Shown here: piece by piece, positions 30,775 to 41,660 of the stretch
Numbering within the stretch: the first letter of the stretch is position 1
Layout of the letters: each line of letters starts with the position of its first letter
Assembly: GCF_018687715.1 (NCBI RefSeq)
Contig: NC_056757.1
Span: forward strand, 4,005,501-4,069,500
Length of the DNA: 64,000 nt
Direction of reading: 5' to 3'
Source of the DNA: Carya illinoinensis
Taxonomy: Eukaryota; Streptophyta; Magnoliopsida; Fagales; Juglandaceae
Program-made: the position numbers and the translations under genes
The notes under the pieces: generated by a model
What the model was told of the DNA's origin: nothing
What the model saw: the letters and a program-made list of their open reading frames with translations, nothing else
Databases searched by the model: none

Positions 30775-31202
30775 TAGGGGTGTAATCAGTTTGGTCTGGG
30801 TCACGGATTGAAAATTTCGGTCCATCATTTTTTGTCGGTTCAATTTGATTCATGAACATTTTTTCCTCTTTTTTCTTTTTTGATAAAAAAAATTAACACA
30901 AAAAATTAATTAAATTAGTAAAATTAAAATTAAGTGATTACTTTAACATTTTATATATGGTTAATAAATACTAAATAATTTCATTATATATATGGTCAAT
31001 GGTGATTTATTGGATGTGAATTATATAATTAACTTATATAATTACTATATAAAATAATATATTATATATAAATTATTTAAATACATATACATTTGATTAG
31101 TCTCAATCCAGTTCAATAAAAACAGATACACTCCGTAACTAATCAATAAGATTATCGATCCGGTCAAATTTTTCAGTTTGAACTGATACCCTTACACCCC
31201 TA
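30775..31202. mobile_element. hAT-type MITE inside Copia, copy 1
   Basis: Ends TAGGGGTGTAATC and the complement of CTTACACCCCTA; flanks ATTAGGAC (30767-30774) and ATTAGAAC (31203-31210), an 8-bp duplication with one later change. AT-rich core, no coding capacity. The same element is at the same position in copy 2, so it inserted before the segmental duplication. Confidence 0.88.
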
Positions 31203-31869
31203 ATTAGAACTTGTGGACATCGGACCAGCAAACTCTTAAAAAGTCAATAGTTTTTGTGTTTTCTTTCCTAATTTAATTTTTTTTTAAGATAAATTTCATG
31301 GAGGAAAGTTTTGTAAAAACTTTTAGGTGGCACTATAGTCATCAAGAATTTCTTTCGAAAAGCGTATTTTTTTAATATATATTTCTACTAATTTTAAACT
31401 TAATAAAAAAATCACAATAAATTACTCTTTTAACTAATAAATAAAAAAATATCGAGGCCCATTATTATGGAGACCCACTATTAGGCACTTAGCATTTTCT
31501 AAAATTTTCTCTTTATTTTGGATATTTTAGTATACAGTTGCTATAATTTTATTTTTTGAATTTATTGCATATTATCTACAATCTCATTATAATATACTTA
31601 CGATATTTTGATAATCTGCAAAAAAAAAAAAAAAAAAATGCTTCCATATTTTAATGATTTTATAATGAGTTTATTCAATACAAATTCAATCCGTTTTCAC
31701 CCTTTTTTGGAGGTAAGACCATAAATCTGGTTAACTATCTCTTCCATTTTCTTTTATTTTCATTTCTGCCAAACATCAAATTAAGGTGTATTAAAATTGA
31801 TATTAAATTCTTATTTTTTTCTTATTATTATAAGAAAATGTTTGAACGTAGGATTTTTATTTATTTTTT

Positions 31870-32310
31870 GAATAAAACCTCGTATCTTCATTTCATTCAC
31901 TATAACCACATGTTATAGACTTGTCAAAAAATACAAGAGAAAATACATCTTCTAGATAATCTTCCATCCAAACTAATTCATCTTCTAAACCAATTACTTT
32001 CTTGGCCAACCTATGTGCCACCTTATTTCATTCTCTATAAATGTGTTGTAACTTCCATTTATTTGTATTGAAAACATACTTTTTAAGTCTTCTGTCAATT
32101 GTCCATATCATACTTAGCTTTCATCTATGTTATTTACAGTATGTACTATGGTCAGGACATCAACAGCTCGCTACAATACTTATAACTTAGCAACTATTGG
32201 ATTGCAAATATTAATTTTAGGCATATAGAAGCAGACAAGGACTTTCTCCTTTTCATCTCTTATCACAACACCAGTCTTCATCTTTAAAGATTTTTAATAA
32301 ACAAAAAAAT
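31870..32310 (-). pseudogene. L1-type LINE ORF2 C-terminal RNase H relic, copy 1
   Basis: On the minus strand: VVIRDEKEKVLVCFYMPK, CNPIVAKL, then after a gap the piece equivalent to HIYREGNKVEHRLAK in copy 2, then a VWMEDYPKDI-like end. This is the RNase H domain found at the C terminus of plant LINE ORF2 proteins. Copy 1 lacks about 41 bp near 32,160 that copy 2 keeps; copy 2 lacks everything beyond 32,260. Only the 3' end of the original element was ever here. Confidence 0.75.
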
Positions 32311-32318
32311 ATTGAGAA

Positions 32319-32439
32319 CAATCACTATTCACCATTACACACCACACATCTTATAAAAAAATCTATATATTTTATAAAAAGAATATTTATATTTTATAAA
32401 AGGCTATAAATATGTAGTGTGCAAGCTGAATAGTGATTG
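32319..32439. repeat. Small fold-back MITE
   Basis: CAATCACTATTCA at 32319 is mirrored by TGAATAGTGATTG ending at 32439, and matching continues imperfectly inward. It lies in the block of about 855 bp (32,261-33,115) missing from copy 2. No target duplication was fixed. Confidence 0.6.
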
Positions 32440-33502
32440 ATATATAATAAATTCATTTAATAAAAGCTGCATCTCAATTCATTTTCACAGGAGTGTGGAT
32501 GTTAGCCATGTGAGGAACGTAGGAATTCTTGTTCAAGGAAAAATAAACAGATTAACCGAATAAAGTATTTGGGATTAAGGAAACAGGGCCTTGGGGAGGG
32601 GAGTAAATGCGTACGAGGTAGTAAAGGTGACGTGTCGAGCTGAGAAATCAGGCATTTCAACGAGATGACATAAATGCCCCTTATATTTTGGCCAAAATCT
32701 GCCTTGGGTCTATCAATTCTGAAACCACATGTAGATGCTGACGGACCGCAGATTTTATGGACCGCACAGTCTCAAACACAGTAGAATGTCATGTCACTTT
32801 CGTGCCCCTTTTTTCCCTTAAAAAAAAGAATTAAATAGAACCGAAATTAAAATTACACCTTTTTTTTTTCTCTTTATCTCCGAAGTAAAAATTATATTTA
32901 TCTACTTATACAGTAAATTATTATTTTTATTCTTCTATTTAAATATATATCTATATATTAAAATTAAAAATAAACTCTAATATTATATACTTACTAACTT
33001 GAAAATAAAATAACTATATTTTTTAATCTTCTCTGTATATTTTGATCTCATAATTAAATATGAAATCATCCACATTTCCTGGAAAAGTGGTTAATTTATA
33101 AAGATAACAAAAATCTAGAATAATTATAGAATACAAATGATTTTCGCTTCCAAACTCTAATTTTTTGAAAATTCCCCGGACCAAATTTCGGGTAATTATT
33201 TCCTTAAAGTTGAGTTTGATGTCAGCATCGGCTTCATGAGTTATCCAATCAAACCTCTTTCGTGACTCATAAACAGTGCAAAATGGTACATTAATTGGTT
33301 ATTTGATGTTGAAATTAATGGATGGATCAACCTTATAGTCCCACGCATTTACATTTACGTGAAAAGCACCTTACTAACTTGGTGGTTGAGAAGGGACATG
33401 CTCTCCACACTTGCATTAACATTTGAGAGAGATGTGGGTGGAGGATTAATGCCCGGTTCAAGCTCTGAATACATAAATTATATGCAAATTATTTATAAAA
33501 AT

Positions 33503-33673
33503 AGAAATGATATTTATAATTATGGTTGTGGAAGTGTTGTGTAGTTTTTTTGAAAAAAATAAATTAATACGAAATCCATATAAAAAAAATAACTTTTTTA
33601 ATCGTAAACCAAACTCTTTTTTAAAGCGATTGCGTGGTGTTTGCACACTTCACGATTACATGTAAGATTACTC
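33503..33673. repeat. Fold-back MITE, copy 1
   Basis: Left arm GAAATGATAT...GTGGAAGTG and right arm CACTTCACGATTACATGTAAGATTACTC are imperfect inverted repeats over about 80 bp. The same family appears at 55,833-55,995 and in copy 2 at 49,322. The family consensus, from memory, is common in Fagales genomes. Confidence 0.65.
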
Positions 33674-33739
33674 TTATAAAAAAAGTAGATCTTACTAATA
33701 AAAATAGTTTTTTTTATACTTTTTTAACGTATGGTCTAC

Positions 33740-33990
33740 TCGCCTTGTTTATTTTCACAAATGAGAAGAGATGAATTAAAATTGAAATTGAAAATTGAAA
33801 TAAATATTATTAGAATATATATTTTTTAATATTATTTTTATTTTATAATTTAAAAAATTAAATTATTTATTTTATTTTATGTGATGAATTGAAAAGTTTT
33901 TAATGATAAGATAAGTTATAATAATTTGTAAAAATAAATCAAAATTTATATGAAATTTATCTATTTAAAACTTGTATAAATGAGTGGAGA
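33740..33990. repeat. AT-rich low-complexity repeat, copy 1
   Basis: TTGTTTATTTTCACAAATGAGAAG-like start followed by A/T-only runs; similar tracts occur at 38,045-38,180, 41,480-41,660 and 55,110-55,440. They look like members of one dispersed AT-rich family. One of them contains the duplication junction. Confidence 0.45.
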
Positions 33991-33999
33991 CCATTGTAT

Positions 34000-34960
34000 T
34001 TTTGTATAAGAGAAAACTTGGAAACCAGTCCATCTATTTTCAAAAGAAAACCAGCCCCCCAATAGGAACCTACCACGTAAGCATTTTTTATCACCATTAC
34101 CATGCATTTGCCTGCACCCAAACAGCAACCCGTATCTCACTTTCTTCCTATTCGAACCCAAACCCATCCTCACCAATCACCCCACTACATCCCAATCCAA
34201 ACTCGACGGCACCCCACTCATCATTAACAGCATAGAAGATGACAATAGCAAGGAAGTTCTTTGCACATAGTTTATAGGACAAGAGGAAGGTTAGAACGAA
34301 TGAGAAGGAGGTTTTGGGTTATTACGAAACTGAGCACACCAAGAACGTAAGGGACCATAAAAAGATTTTTGATATTTCAGATTTGTGAGTTTCTCTTTAA
34401 AGAAATGATCAGTATAAATCATGATTTAAAGAAAAGAAAATAGACCTATCCTCTCAACTATTTGAAGGTGGCGGCCAAGTTGCTAATGCTCCCCAATCAA
34501 ATGCTCCAAACCTGGGTAAGAATGGTCATGGAAGACAAAGGTTGAGAGGGAGCTCGTCGATGAAGGTTCTGAGAGGTGGCCCAGAGGTGGGCAAGGGCCT
34601 GAGATGGGCTGTAATGTAATACGAACCACCATTGGTGGTCGAAATGGTCAATCTCGGTAGGTGATTCGTGAGCAAGAAATCGACTGTGTCGTCCTCATAT
34701 TTTCCATGCAAAAGCTTGGACACGAGTCTGGGGTCCACAGGAGCAACGTCACAGTCGATCGTCGTAGGAGAAACTCATCTTTGCCATCGAGCTCATCCCT
34801 GGAGCGATTATTCGACATGCCCATGTCCGAAAATTCCGAAATGGGTGGAGGGATATATGATGCAAATAGGATCCGTTTTGAGAATCGGGGGATGGAGCGA
34901 GTCATATATATTCGGTTTCGCAAGTTATAGGGGTAGAAGGGATTTGTTCGCTTGAAGGTT
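34000..34960 (-). other. Gene-like GC-richer patch, copy 1 (unrecognised)
   Basis: Base composition changes sharply from the AT-rich flanks. On the minus strand two overlapping frames are open, 34,648-34,923 (91 aa) and 34,526-34,738 (70 aa). The second contains VSKLLHGKYEDDTVDFLL and PRLTISTTNGGSYYITAHL. I do not recognise a family. In copy 2 (50,345-50,742) both frames stay open; the 70-aa frame differs at 2 residues and the 91-aa frame at about 8, so the shorter frame is the better coding candidate. It may be a captured or broken exon. No start context or splice sites could be fixed. Confidence 0.35.
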
Positions 34961-36228
34961 TTTGTTTAGATGGGTTTTAATCAAATGTGTCTTTTGTAAT
35001 TGTTATTTACTCAAATTTCTTACGTGTCTATATATAGGTGGAGGGTTGTTTTTTTAACATATTCAAATGGGCTGGTCTGAAGCGTTTCTCTTTGTATAAT
35101 GTTCGAAAACAGTAATGCTTTGTGCATTTTCAAAAACTACTTTGCCATTATGCAAGACAGAAGAGTAGTACAACATTAAAATAAAAATAGAATAATATAC
35201 AAAGATACATTGTATCTGTTGTCTTCCTAGACAAGACAAATACTTCATACAATTACATGGAAACTATTTTTTAATTTTTTTTATTAAAATAAGACAGTTC
35301 CAACCCCAAGACCAAACCTTCTCTGATTGCTTCGGCTACAACGTACAAGAACAAAGAGCTTGGTCAGAAGGCTCGACGTGTAAAGGTTTCAATGCTTAAA
35401 TTAGGGATATAAATAAGCATAATAATATCTTATGAAATCAACCATTTTGGTTATTTACAGCAGAGCCCTTGTTACTTTCCGGGAGATAAGTACTTATATA
35501 TAGAAATATTGCAGTTATAAAAAATTTACAGAAAGTAAATTTATAAACTAATTATCTAATATATTTGATATATTTTATAATAAAAATAAATTTATAATCT
35601 AACATATTATATTAAATTTAATTCAATTTATAAATTTATTTTTAAAAAATTTCTTTAAGATTAAATTATTTGTTTTTACATATATGGTTTTATTTAACAC
35701 GGGTCAAGTGGTCGCCCTTCTCTGATTGGACACTATCTATAATTGTATATATGCATGTGGATTTTAAGAGAAATTTTATTTGTAGTCTTTACTTGGAGAC
35801 TATATGTACAAGCCATTTATTAAATAAAAAAAATATCATTTTAGAAAATATATTTTTATAATTTTAAAAAATTTTAAAGATAAAATTACTTAGATTTGTA
35901 TTATAGTTCCTAAATAGAGAATGTACATAACATTACTCGGATTTCAATGGTCGAGCATCTCAATAGCTTAATGCCTAGTCTCGATCTTGTAAAATTAAAT
36001 AGATATCTCATATTTCTTTTCCTTTAATGCAGTCTCGCTCTTTTTGTTTTTTTAATCAAGCATATTATAAATATATAAAACAATTATAGAATATAAGATA
36101 TAATAGGGTGGGATGCCCTAACATTCATCTCAAACTAACTGGTACAACACAATAAAACAAAAGATTCGAGGTCAAGGACTTGACCCCACCCATTTTTCGC
36201 AAAAGGAAGTCGCTTGGAATGATTTTGA

Positions 36229-37160
36229 TACAGTTCAATAAACGGACTATAATACAGGGATTTGTGCTACATGTTGCTAGTTTGGACTGATTGAATAAGA
36301 CTTTCACTACCTTTTTCCTAGGATCCTTGATTAGGATGAGCAATAAAATAAGAAGATAGCAAGTTAGAGAAGCTTCGAATCGCTGGCAGAAGACCGCCAG
36401 GTATTGTAGTGGACCACATGCCACACTTGGAGACTGAATGTTAGTTGGATCTAAAAGATCTGAGGTCGTTGGCTCAAAAAATGCCATGTGTGTTAGCGGC
36501 AGACTCGTTGTGGTGTGGCGGCAAGTGAGATCTACGTATGGTTTGGGCCGCACGTGAAGACTACGTGTCATTATTTTCGACGTTTTTCTTCTACCATTCG
36601 AAAGATCGGCAGCTAGCAAGTCTTGTAGTGCGGCGCGTGATGGTCTTGGGTAGCTGGAAAATAGTAGATCAACACTTCTCTACGCTTGGAACAGTTTTAA
36701 TACAGTTCAATAAACGAATTATAATACAGGGATTTGTGCTACATGTTGCTAGTTTGGATTGACTGAATAAGACTTTCACTACTTTTTTCCTAGGATCCTT
36801 GATTAGGATGAGCAATAGAATAAGAAGATAGCAAGTTGAAGAAGCTTTGAATCGCTAGCAGGAGACCGCCAGGAATTGTAGTGGACCACCTGCCACACTA
36901 GGAGGCTGAATGTTAGTTGGATCTAAAAGATCTGAGGTCTCTAGCTCAAAAAATGCCATGTGTGTTGGCGGCAGACTTGTTGTGGTGTGGCGGCAGGTGA
37001 GATCTACGCACGGTTTGGGCCCCATGTGAAGACTACGTGTCATTATTTTCGACGTTTTTCTTCTACCATTCGAAGGATCGACGGCTAGCAAGTCTTGTAG
37101 TGCGGCGCGTGATGGTCTTGAGTGGCTGGAAAATAGTAGATCAACACTTCTATGCACTAT
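36229..37160. repeat. Direct repeat pair, 472-bp period, copy 1
   Basis: The sequence from TACAGTTCAATAAACG at 36229 recurs at 36701 and runs to about 37,160 with moderate divergence. Each unit has a GC-rich part (GTGTGGCGGCAAGTGAGATCT, CACGTGAAGACTACGTGTC) and a frame on the minus strand (TSKIMTRSLH, TCRHTTTSLP, HMAFFE). Copy 2 has the same pair at 52,051 and 52,523, so the internal duplication predates the 12.8-kb one. Coding status is not supported: of 8 substitutions between copies in the 164-codon frame, 5 change the residue. Confidence 0.8.
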
Positions 37161-37269
37161 GGTCGGAAAATTTAGAAAAAAAAAAAAAACATAGTAGAAT
37201 ATTATTTAGACTATACCGATGAGTGAAACGCTCCAACCACCTCTGGACAGAAAACGTAAGATATTTTAA

Positions 37270-37455
37270 GAAAAATGCTACACATCATCCCACACCACAT
37301 ACTTTATATATTAAAATATTATTTTTTATTTTTTTTATTCTTATTAAACTAATTAAATTATTCTATTTATCATCCACACATTATATATTTATTATAGAAA
37401 AAATGAAAAAAAATTAAAATAAGTGTGATGTGTGAAGTATGAGGATGACAAGAAG
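37270..37455. repeat. MITE-like inverted-repeat element, copy 1
   Basis: AAAAATGCTACACATCATCC at the left and the complement of GGATGACAAGAAGATTTTT at the right form imperfect terminal inverted repeats around an AT-only core. Present in both copies (about 53,095-53,290 in copy 2). Confidence 0.55.
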
Positions 37456-37533
37456 ATTTTTCGATATTTTAAACCTCTCTAGAGAGCATTTTCAGTGGAG
37501 AGAGAGAAAACGAGTCACCTGTTCTATTTCATT

Positions 37534-37635
37534 AATGATAACAAGTAAGAGGAGTGTATTAAATATTTAATACAATGATAACAAGTAAGAGGAGTGTATT
37601 AAATATTTAATACACTCCTCTTACTTGTTATCATT
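37534..37635. repeat. Direct 40-bp repeat plus perfect 62-bp palindrome
   Basis: A 40-bp unit at 37534-37573 is repeated at 37574-37613; the second unit is the first half of a perfect palindrome 37574-37635 (31 bp per arm, no loop). Copy 2 at about 53,360 has only the single ancestral arm. The structure is the signature of strand switching during replication. Confidence 0.92.
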
Positions 37636-38454
37636 GTATTAAAAGAGCTGCTCGTCTCTATACCTTGTCATAAAAGGTCTAAGAGTCAAAATATTTTCGG
37701 CAAAGACGAGCAAGCAGGAAAATAAAACGAGCAAATTAAGATTAGGGAGCATGATCAAGCCTATGTTTTGCCCGCTCGTTTTTGCACTTGCATTTTTTAT
37801 CAAAGCATAACGTGAACCAAAGTAGTACCTTGGATGTGGCTGCATGTCTTTGCACTATAATTCCTTGTAAGAGGAAATTCGTCTCAATCCTGAAAAAATG
37901 AAAACCAAAAGGAATTCTTATGGAGTGAACCCATAAGAATTCTTCGGGTTTTGCTGCAGGTTTTTCTCCTTCGGATATGAAAGGTGGATCCTACCCCCAA
38001 GGTAAGCATGCTAGCACAAAGAACAAAGCCATGGACTTAGGTTTTGTTTGAATGTTGAGGTTTGAGATGATCTATAAATAATAAGAAAATTAAAAAAATA
38101 TTAATAAAAAATAATAAATAGTTTGTAAATAATAATGAATATAAATGAAGTAGTTTTTTCTTACCAAACATAGTCTTAGATGCATCTATTGTTTATCTTC
38201 AACTACTGATTTGGGCATTGAAGGAACTCTCTACGTGCAGAAGATGAACGAAATGTTTTCAAGCCTTTCCTTCAATTCTGAGAGCATACTCAGAAGTGAA
38301 GATATATTTTTCTAACCCAATGAATTAAAACCCCTAAATCTGCCCCCTCCCCCCTTCTCTCTGTCTAAAAAAATAAAAATAAAAAATAAAATAAAATAAA
38401 ATCTCTCAATGAGGCTCAACCCAACTAGCATGTGAAGCACCAGATTATTCCAAT

Positions 38455-40724
38455 TAGGACTGTTCATCTGGGTTCCGGACCGGGAATCCGGGTATACCCG
38501 GCCCGGAATCCGGATTCCAAATCCGGTCCGGATTCCGGACCGGATTAGTGCGGATTATGACCCGGGCCGAAACCCGGATGAATTCGGGTTTTTACAACCC
38601 GGAATCCGGGTTCCGGACTATACCCGGGTCTTTTTTTTTTTTTTTTTAAATAACGAAATCTTACTTGTTAATTTTTTTTTTCAAGAAAATGATAGTGTTG
38701 AAAAGCATAATTTTTTTTTTTAATCTAAAAGCCTATATTCTTTTTTTTTTTAATCTAAAAGCCTATATTCTATACAACTTTTTCAAGAAAAAATGTTGAA
38801 AAGCATCCTTTTTTATATATAAAACAAAAAATATTTCTGGTTAATGTTATATGAAGTGTTTCCTTTCAAAAATAAAATAAAATAAAACTAATTACCTTTT
38901 TAACTAATTACATTATTTGATATTTATATATTACATTACAAAACACAACTACAATATATGAAAATTACATATCTATTAATAACAAGACAAGCCAACGCCA
39001 ACAATGGCTGATTCATCAGTATTCTTTGCCTTCATCCATTCATAGAGATCTGCTGGTGTAATTACACCTGCATCCCAAAAGGTCCTTGCCCCTCATTTCA
39101 CAATACCTCATCATATTCTGCCAAATCTATTGCAGTTTCACAAAAACACAAATTATTTCTTTCACTTATAATAGAACAAGCTAGAGGGTTGATTAATAAA
39201 GCAAATGATGACTGCCAAGATTATCCATATCACATAGCAATCAGAGCTTTGTAATCAAATAACATGGCTTTAGTACCAGAAATTATCTCAATGTTGTAGA
39301 TTTTTCATTCAAACATCTTTTCCACATCCTATCAGATACCATCTCTAATCTATTGTCTTTTATCAACACAACCTTCAAACAAAAAATCATGGATCCCAAA
39401 CGAAACTGACTTTCCAAATATGAGGTCAATACTCCTCAAACAATCTCATCAAAACAAACCCAAAATCAACAAAGAGAGAACCCTCTCCTCAAACATTCTT
39501 CAACTGTCTATATTCAAACCATTATTCAAAATCATCTCTATATGATGATCATCTCTATATGATGAAAAAAAAATTATGTCAAAAATATAATTATTAAAAG
39601 CATACTTTTAAATTAATTAATTTTCATTAGTGACAAGAAAAAAAACTAACAAGTAATTTATGATCCTTGCAGAGGATGTTTCTACCCGAGAAATAATATC
39701 CAACCACAACAAATTATTTGCTTTCCGAGAAAATGATATATAATGCCCAGTTTTTGTTCTTGTTAAAAGTAGAAAAGCAGACCCTTTTAACTAAAACTTT
39801 GAAGAATATATCAATAACAGCTATCAAGTTGATTAACTAATATCTGGCCAAATCGCAGAAGAGAAGATTGTAATCATTGCATTATAAGTATCTGGAGGAC
39901 TTTAAAAGCGCACGGCTCACCTAGCGATGGGATGGGAAACACTCAAGCTAAAAATATAGTGCCAATCAGTATAGAAATAACTAAGAAAATTATTTCCAAT
40001 CCGTTAATTTATTAAAAACAAAGCAACAAACAAAGAAACCCACAACAAGCTGAATAAAAACAAAGCAAAAAACAGAAGAGAAGATAGAAACGAAATATAT
40101 AGGGCATCCCAGAAAATTATATAGCTACTCACTGCATTCATCCAACAGAAAATAAAATAAAAGAATACAAAAAAGAGAAACAGAAGAACCAAACGTAAAG
40201 ACTAATAAACTTGAAAAAAAAGCCCTATGTTTAACAAAAAAATAGCAGATCTACCTTCTTCTGTTCTTGATCTGCTATGAGCCCAACTCGTTAATAAAAA
40301 ATACCCTGTGTTTAATATACTTGGGTCGATCGATCGATCGATTGAGAGAGAGAGAGAGAGAGAAGAGAGAGACTACCGATCTAAAGTCCGGCAGCGGCGA
40401 GAGAGAGATAGACGGCAGCAAAAGGCAAAGCCTAGGGTTACATTCGTCGAGCTTAGACGCGAGAAAGAGAGAGAGAGAGAGAGGTTACATTTCGTTGGGT
40501 CGGACGCGAGAAAGGGAGAGAGAGGTGTCAAATAAATTACATTCACAATCAAAACCCTAAAAACCGGGTACCGGGGTTAAGATCCGGTACCCGGGTGTAA
40601 TATCCATAACCGGCCCGGATTGGGCCGGTTTTTAAAATACGGATTTCGGCCCGGATCAAATCCGGGCCGAAAACCATAACGGGACACCCGGTTATCCGGG
40701 TTCCGGCCCGTATGAACAGCCCTA
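38455..40724. mobile_element. hAT-like element, 2.27 kb, copy 1 only
   Basis: Ends TAGGACTGTTCATCTGGG and the complement of CGTATGAACAGCCCTA, flanked by the perfect 8-bp duplication ATTCCAAT (38447-38454 and 40725-40732). Copy 2 keeps the empty site at 54192-54199. Both ends are rich in CCGG/CCCGG repeats. Inside are AT-rich sequence, a TCGA and GA microsatellite block (40,327-40,520) resembling a plant promoter/leader on the minus strand, and a short minus-strand tail (ADLYEWMKAKNTDESAIVG, about 39,000-39,060) I cannot assign. No transposase recognised, so it is non-autonomous. Confidence 0.92.
40327..40520 (-). repeat. TCGA and GA microsatellites in the hAT-like element
   Basis: Four to five TCGA units, then GA tracts, then further GA blocks separated by unique sequence with AACCCTAG-type boxes on the minus strand. 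GA/CT tracts and such boxes are usual in plant core promoters and leaders; the direction would be leftward. Plus-strand open frames here are simple-repeat artefacts. Confidence 0.7.
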
Positions 40725-41660
40725 ATTCCAATGACAGTAAAGAAAAAGATATTTGTACCATGTCACACTCTAAGTGGCAATCACTATCATACAGTTTCCA
40801 TGTTCTTTTGTGGATATATATATATATATATATATATATTTATTTATTTATTTATGAATCATAGAGATAATTTAATGTGCATAAGTTGCCAACTCATTAA
40901 TGGTGCCAGATGGGTTGGTGGAGGCAATGAGGTGACTACCTGGCCCATCCTCTTTTATTATTTTATTTTATTTATTTTTATTAGTTAGATTACCGTACAC
41001 AAGCTTACTTGTCCAAAAAGGATAGCACATTTTTCTGATCAAGTGGGGGATCAGCTGTACTCTATTGTAATAATGTTATCCTTTTGGTTGTTGGATTGTG
41101 TTGATATCAAATCAGTCTAATTTAATTATAAGTCAAGTTTAATATTTAAATATTTAATTTTTAAATTTTTAAATTTATTTTAATTTAAAATTTTAATATA
41201 CGTGAGATTTATAATTTTTGATTTTTTTTAACTCAATATCTTTTTACATGTGGGACTCACGTGTTTGAGAAGAAAATAATTTTTTTCCTTTTTCCATCAT
41301 CTTTTCTTGGACAATAATATTGATTGAACCTAAGATAAGGAAAATCATTTACCAAGAGAGGAAGAAGCTATCATAGGAAAACTCCTATTTGCTTCATATA
41401 ATGGTTCATATTCCTTTCAATTTGACAAAAATTAATGTGATGATTTTAAAATCAAACCAAAGTAAAAAAATGGTGGGAAATGCATCTCATCTCAAAATTA
41501 TCATCTCATTTTATTCTATCTTATTTTCAAACATAATTTATATCATTATAACTTTCTCAAATTTTCAAAACAAAAAATAAAAAAATAATTCAACTTTTTT
41601 AAATCCTTAAATAAAAATTATATTATAAAATTATATTCTAATAATATTTTTATTTTATAA

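Larger units (their letters stand above)
28013..31260 (-). mobile_element. Copia retrotransposon, 5'-truncated, copy 1
   Basis: The minus strand reads, in order: integrase core (FDLIHFNVWGPSPIPSM, RYFVFFVDDFS), integrase C part (SFVPTLFWGEA, LVYLINRLPYPIINNDTPYERLF), reverse transcriptase (EYNIDYQETFIPVA; LLLYVDDMIIT with YVDD at 29100-29111), RNase H (IEAKYRALA, TKHIEIDC), then a polypurine tract next to the LTR at 28013-28144 (TG...CA, 132 bp). Order INT-RT-RH identifies Ty1/Copia. Stops and frameshifts are scattered throughout and gag, protease and the 5' LTR are missing. A 428-bp MITE interrupts it. The part right of 28,864 lies in the 12.8-kb duplication; the RNase H end and LTR do not. 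Confidence 0.9.
28864..41660 (+). repeat. Tandem segmental duplication, copy 1 (about 12.8 kb)
   Basis: This segment and 41,661-55,299 are direct neighbours that align end to end. Copy 1 starts ...CAAATTGAG at 28,861, the junction reads ATAATTGAG at 41,657, and copy 2 ends ATAATAGT at 55,296: three bases AAT are common to all three points. In a 495-bp stretch (36,125-36,619 against 51,947-52,441) I count 8 substitutions by eye. Copy-1-specific changes: a 2.27-kb hAT-like insert, a 78-bp palindromic insertion near 37,534, and a loss of about 41 bp in the LINE relic near 32,160. Confidence 0.96.

Noticed and set aside
40267..40560. Arg/Glu-rich 97- and 75-codon frames
   Set aside because: They are translations of GA microsatellites (RERERE-type) inside a transposon.
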